This document shows positions 40,323-41,340 of a DNA stretch of 41,340 nt, piece by piece. The stretch lies in contig JALVTF010000032.1 of assembly GCA_027024145.1 (NCBI GenBank), positions 1 to 41,340 on the forward strand. The letters run 5' to 3'. Position 1 is the first letter of the stretch. The number at the start of each line of letters is the position of its first letter. The notes under the pieces are model-generated. The model ran no database searches. It was given only the letters and a program-made list of their open reading frames with translations, and had not been told where the DNA came from. Position numbers and translations under genes: made by a program. Source of the stretch: Campylobacterales bacterium. Lineage in GTDB: Bacteria > Campylobacterota > Campylobacteria > Campylobacterales > Nitratiruptoraceae.

Positions 40323-41340
40323 ATGGTCATCGAGAGTGTCTGCACCTATTGCGGTGTAGGGTGTGATATAGCAGCCGATGTACAAGCGGGCAAGATCCAA
40401 AAAGTCTTCGCTAAAAAAGAGGGCACAGTTTCCCAAGGCAAGCTCTGCATCAAAGGCAAATACGGCTGGGAGTACCTCTGCCATCCCGATCGCCTGCGTG
40501 GGGCGTACGTGCACGAAAAGTTCCTCGATAAAAACCCTGAGCTGGCAAAAACCGTTACCTTAGGTAAGCAAGAGGGTGCTTTTTACAAAATCTCCTATGA
40601 AGATGCCTACCGTATAGTAGCAACCAAACTGCAAACCATCATCGATGCACACTCTGCCGATGCTTTCGCTGCGATAGGAGGTGCGCGCACCAGCTGTGAG
40701 AGCGGCTATTTTTTCCAAAAATTCACACGCCGGCTCATCGGTTCGCCCCATGTGGACAATTGCGCCAGAGTCTGCCACTCTCCCAGTCTCAAAGGGATGC
40801 GCGCCACCATCGGCGAGGGTGCAGCCACCAATCCGTTCGACGATGTCTATAAAACAGAAAATCTTCTCGTCATCGGTTCCAATACCACCGAAGCGCACCC
40901 CATCGTGGCCAACCGCATCTTGGACGTGGTCAAAAAAGGCGTGAGTCTTTCGGTCATCGATGTGCGCCAAATCACGCTCTCAAAATTTGCCACACGCCAT
41001 TTGACGATTCCTTTTGAATCCAACCTCATGGTGCTCAATATGATCGCGCGTACCATCATAGAAAATGGCTGGGAGGATACAGCATTCATCCAAGCGCGTT
41101 GCAAGGGTTATGAAGAGTATAAGGCTGCACTTTTGACAGATAGGTGGAGCGATCCAGAAATTTTTGCCCACATGCGCGGCTATGAGGATCTACCCGAAAA
41201 AATAAAACAGGTGGCCTACGATTTGGCGCACAAGAAAAGCATGATATTCTGGGGGCTTGGAATCACCGAACATCTCGATGGTAGCTACGCTGTGATGGCT
41301 ATTACGCACTTGGCACTGCTGACGGGCAATATCGGCAAAG
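40323..41340 (+). CDS. cytoplasmic formate dehydrogenase-type molybdopterin oxidoreductase, cysteine form, 5' part
   Basis: The first 339 residues of a large FdhF/FdhA-type Mo/W-bis-MGD enzyme; the gene runs past the window. There is no Tat signal, so it acts in the cytoplasm. The N-terminal [4Fe-4S] motif is C7-x2-C10-x3-C14 (CTYCGVGC) with a later cysteine at LCIKG. The active-site position is in NCARVCHSPSLKGM, where the Mo ligand is a cysteine (C151, TGC at 40773-40775), where many formate dehydrogenases have selenocysteine. Substrate formate is likely but not proven; the family also includes nitrate and other oxidoreductases. The Mo-cofactor genes moaA and moeA in this window would supply it. 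Confidence 0.8.
   Translation, partial: MVIESVCTYCGVGCDIAADVQAGKIQKVFAKKEGTVSQGKLCIKGKYGWEYLCHPDRLRGAYVHEKFLDKNPELAKTVTLGKQEGAFYKISYEDAYRIVATKLQTIIDAHSADAFAAIGGARTSCESGYFFQKFTRRLIGSPHVDNCARVCHSPSLKGMRATIGEGAATNPFDDVYKTENLLVIGSNTTEAHPIVANRILDVVKKGVSLSVIDVRQITLSKFATRHLTIPFESNLMVLNMIARTIIENGWEDTAFIQARCKGYEEYKAALLTDRWSDPEIFAHMRGYEDLPEKIKQVAYDLAHKKSMIFWGLGITEHLDGSYAVMAITHLALLTGNIGK

Noticed and set aside
40773-40775. Possible selenocysteine codon in the formate dehydrogenase
   Set aside because: The codon is TGC and not TGA, so this is a cysteine form with no SECIS need.

Overview
The window looks like a chromosomal segment of a mid-GC Campylobacterota (formerly Epsilonproteobacteria) chemolithotroph. 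I base this on a four-subunit-type pyruvate:ferredoxin oxidoreductase, an epsilon-type bc1 complex with a diheme PetC and a cytochrome b carrying the Qo motif PEWY, a QueE with the epsilon-type extended cysteine spacing, dense 1-4 bp gene overlaps, frequent GTG/TTG starts, and sigma70-like promoters with a clear TATAAT/TACAAT box but no obvious -35. The genus cannot be fixed from the sequence alone. I found no rRNA, tRNA, CRISPR array, insertion sequence or phage gene.

Layout. 1-1687: end of porA, porB and a small degenerate GGDEF-like protein. 1701-6240: a compact run with luxS, a NifX-like small protein, an ArsC/Spx-family reductase, an MnmD-type tRNA methyltransferase, a membrane diguanylate cyclase, an AMMECR1 protein and a cupin. 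6224-7334 (minus): thpR and ribE. 7403-10292: mnmG and a PseG-like protein. 10375-13211: petABC. 13307-15619: moaA, queE, queD. 15631-16218: a lipoprotein cytochrome c. 16231-17439 (minus): moeA. 17500-33109: an apparently unbroken operon that begins with a small membrane protein and rsmE and then carries an MSHA-type type IV pilus set (MshQ-, MshD-, MshO-, MshP-like proteins, a fifth minor pilin, then MshI, J, K, L, M, N, E and G-like proteins and a 33-residue membrane peptide). 33106-34063 (minus): two overlapping major-type prepilin genes converge on that operon. 34327-40227: rpmE, rsmI, a SpoU methyltransferase, a RodZ-like protein, an unknown periplasmic protein, alaC and hom. 40323-end: the start of a cytoplasmic, cysteine-type formate dehydrogenase.

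How the genes work together. The most striking system is the pilus locus. It has the motor ATPase (MshE, with an N-terminal c-di-GMP-binding MshEN domain), platform (MshG), secretin (MshL), alignment proteins (MshI/J), accessory ATPase (MshM), TPR protein (MshN), minor pilins, a very large adhesin-like MshQ and two pilins. Relative to the Vibrio msh order (I-J-K-L-M-N-E-G-F-B-A-C-D-O-P-Q) the Q-D-O-P block has moved to the front and the major pilins are inverted. A diguanylate cyclase at 3617 could feed the c-di-GMP input. The Mo-cofactor genes moaA and moeA fit the formate dehydrogenase; petABC and the lipoprotein cytochrome form part of the respiratory chain; mnmD/mnmG, queD/queE, rsmE, rsmI and the SpoU gene are RNA-modification functions.
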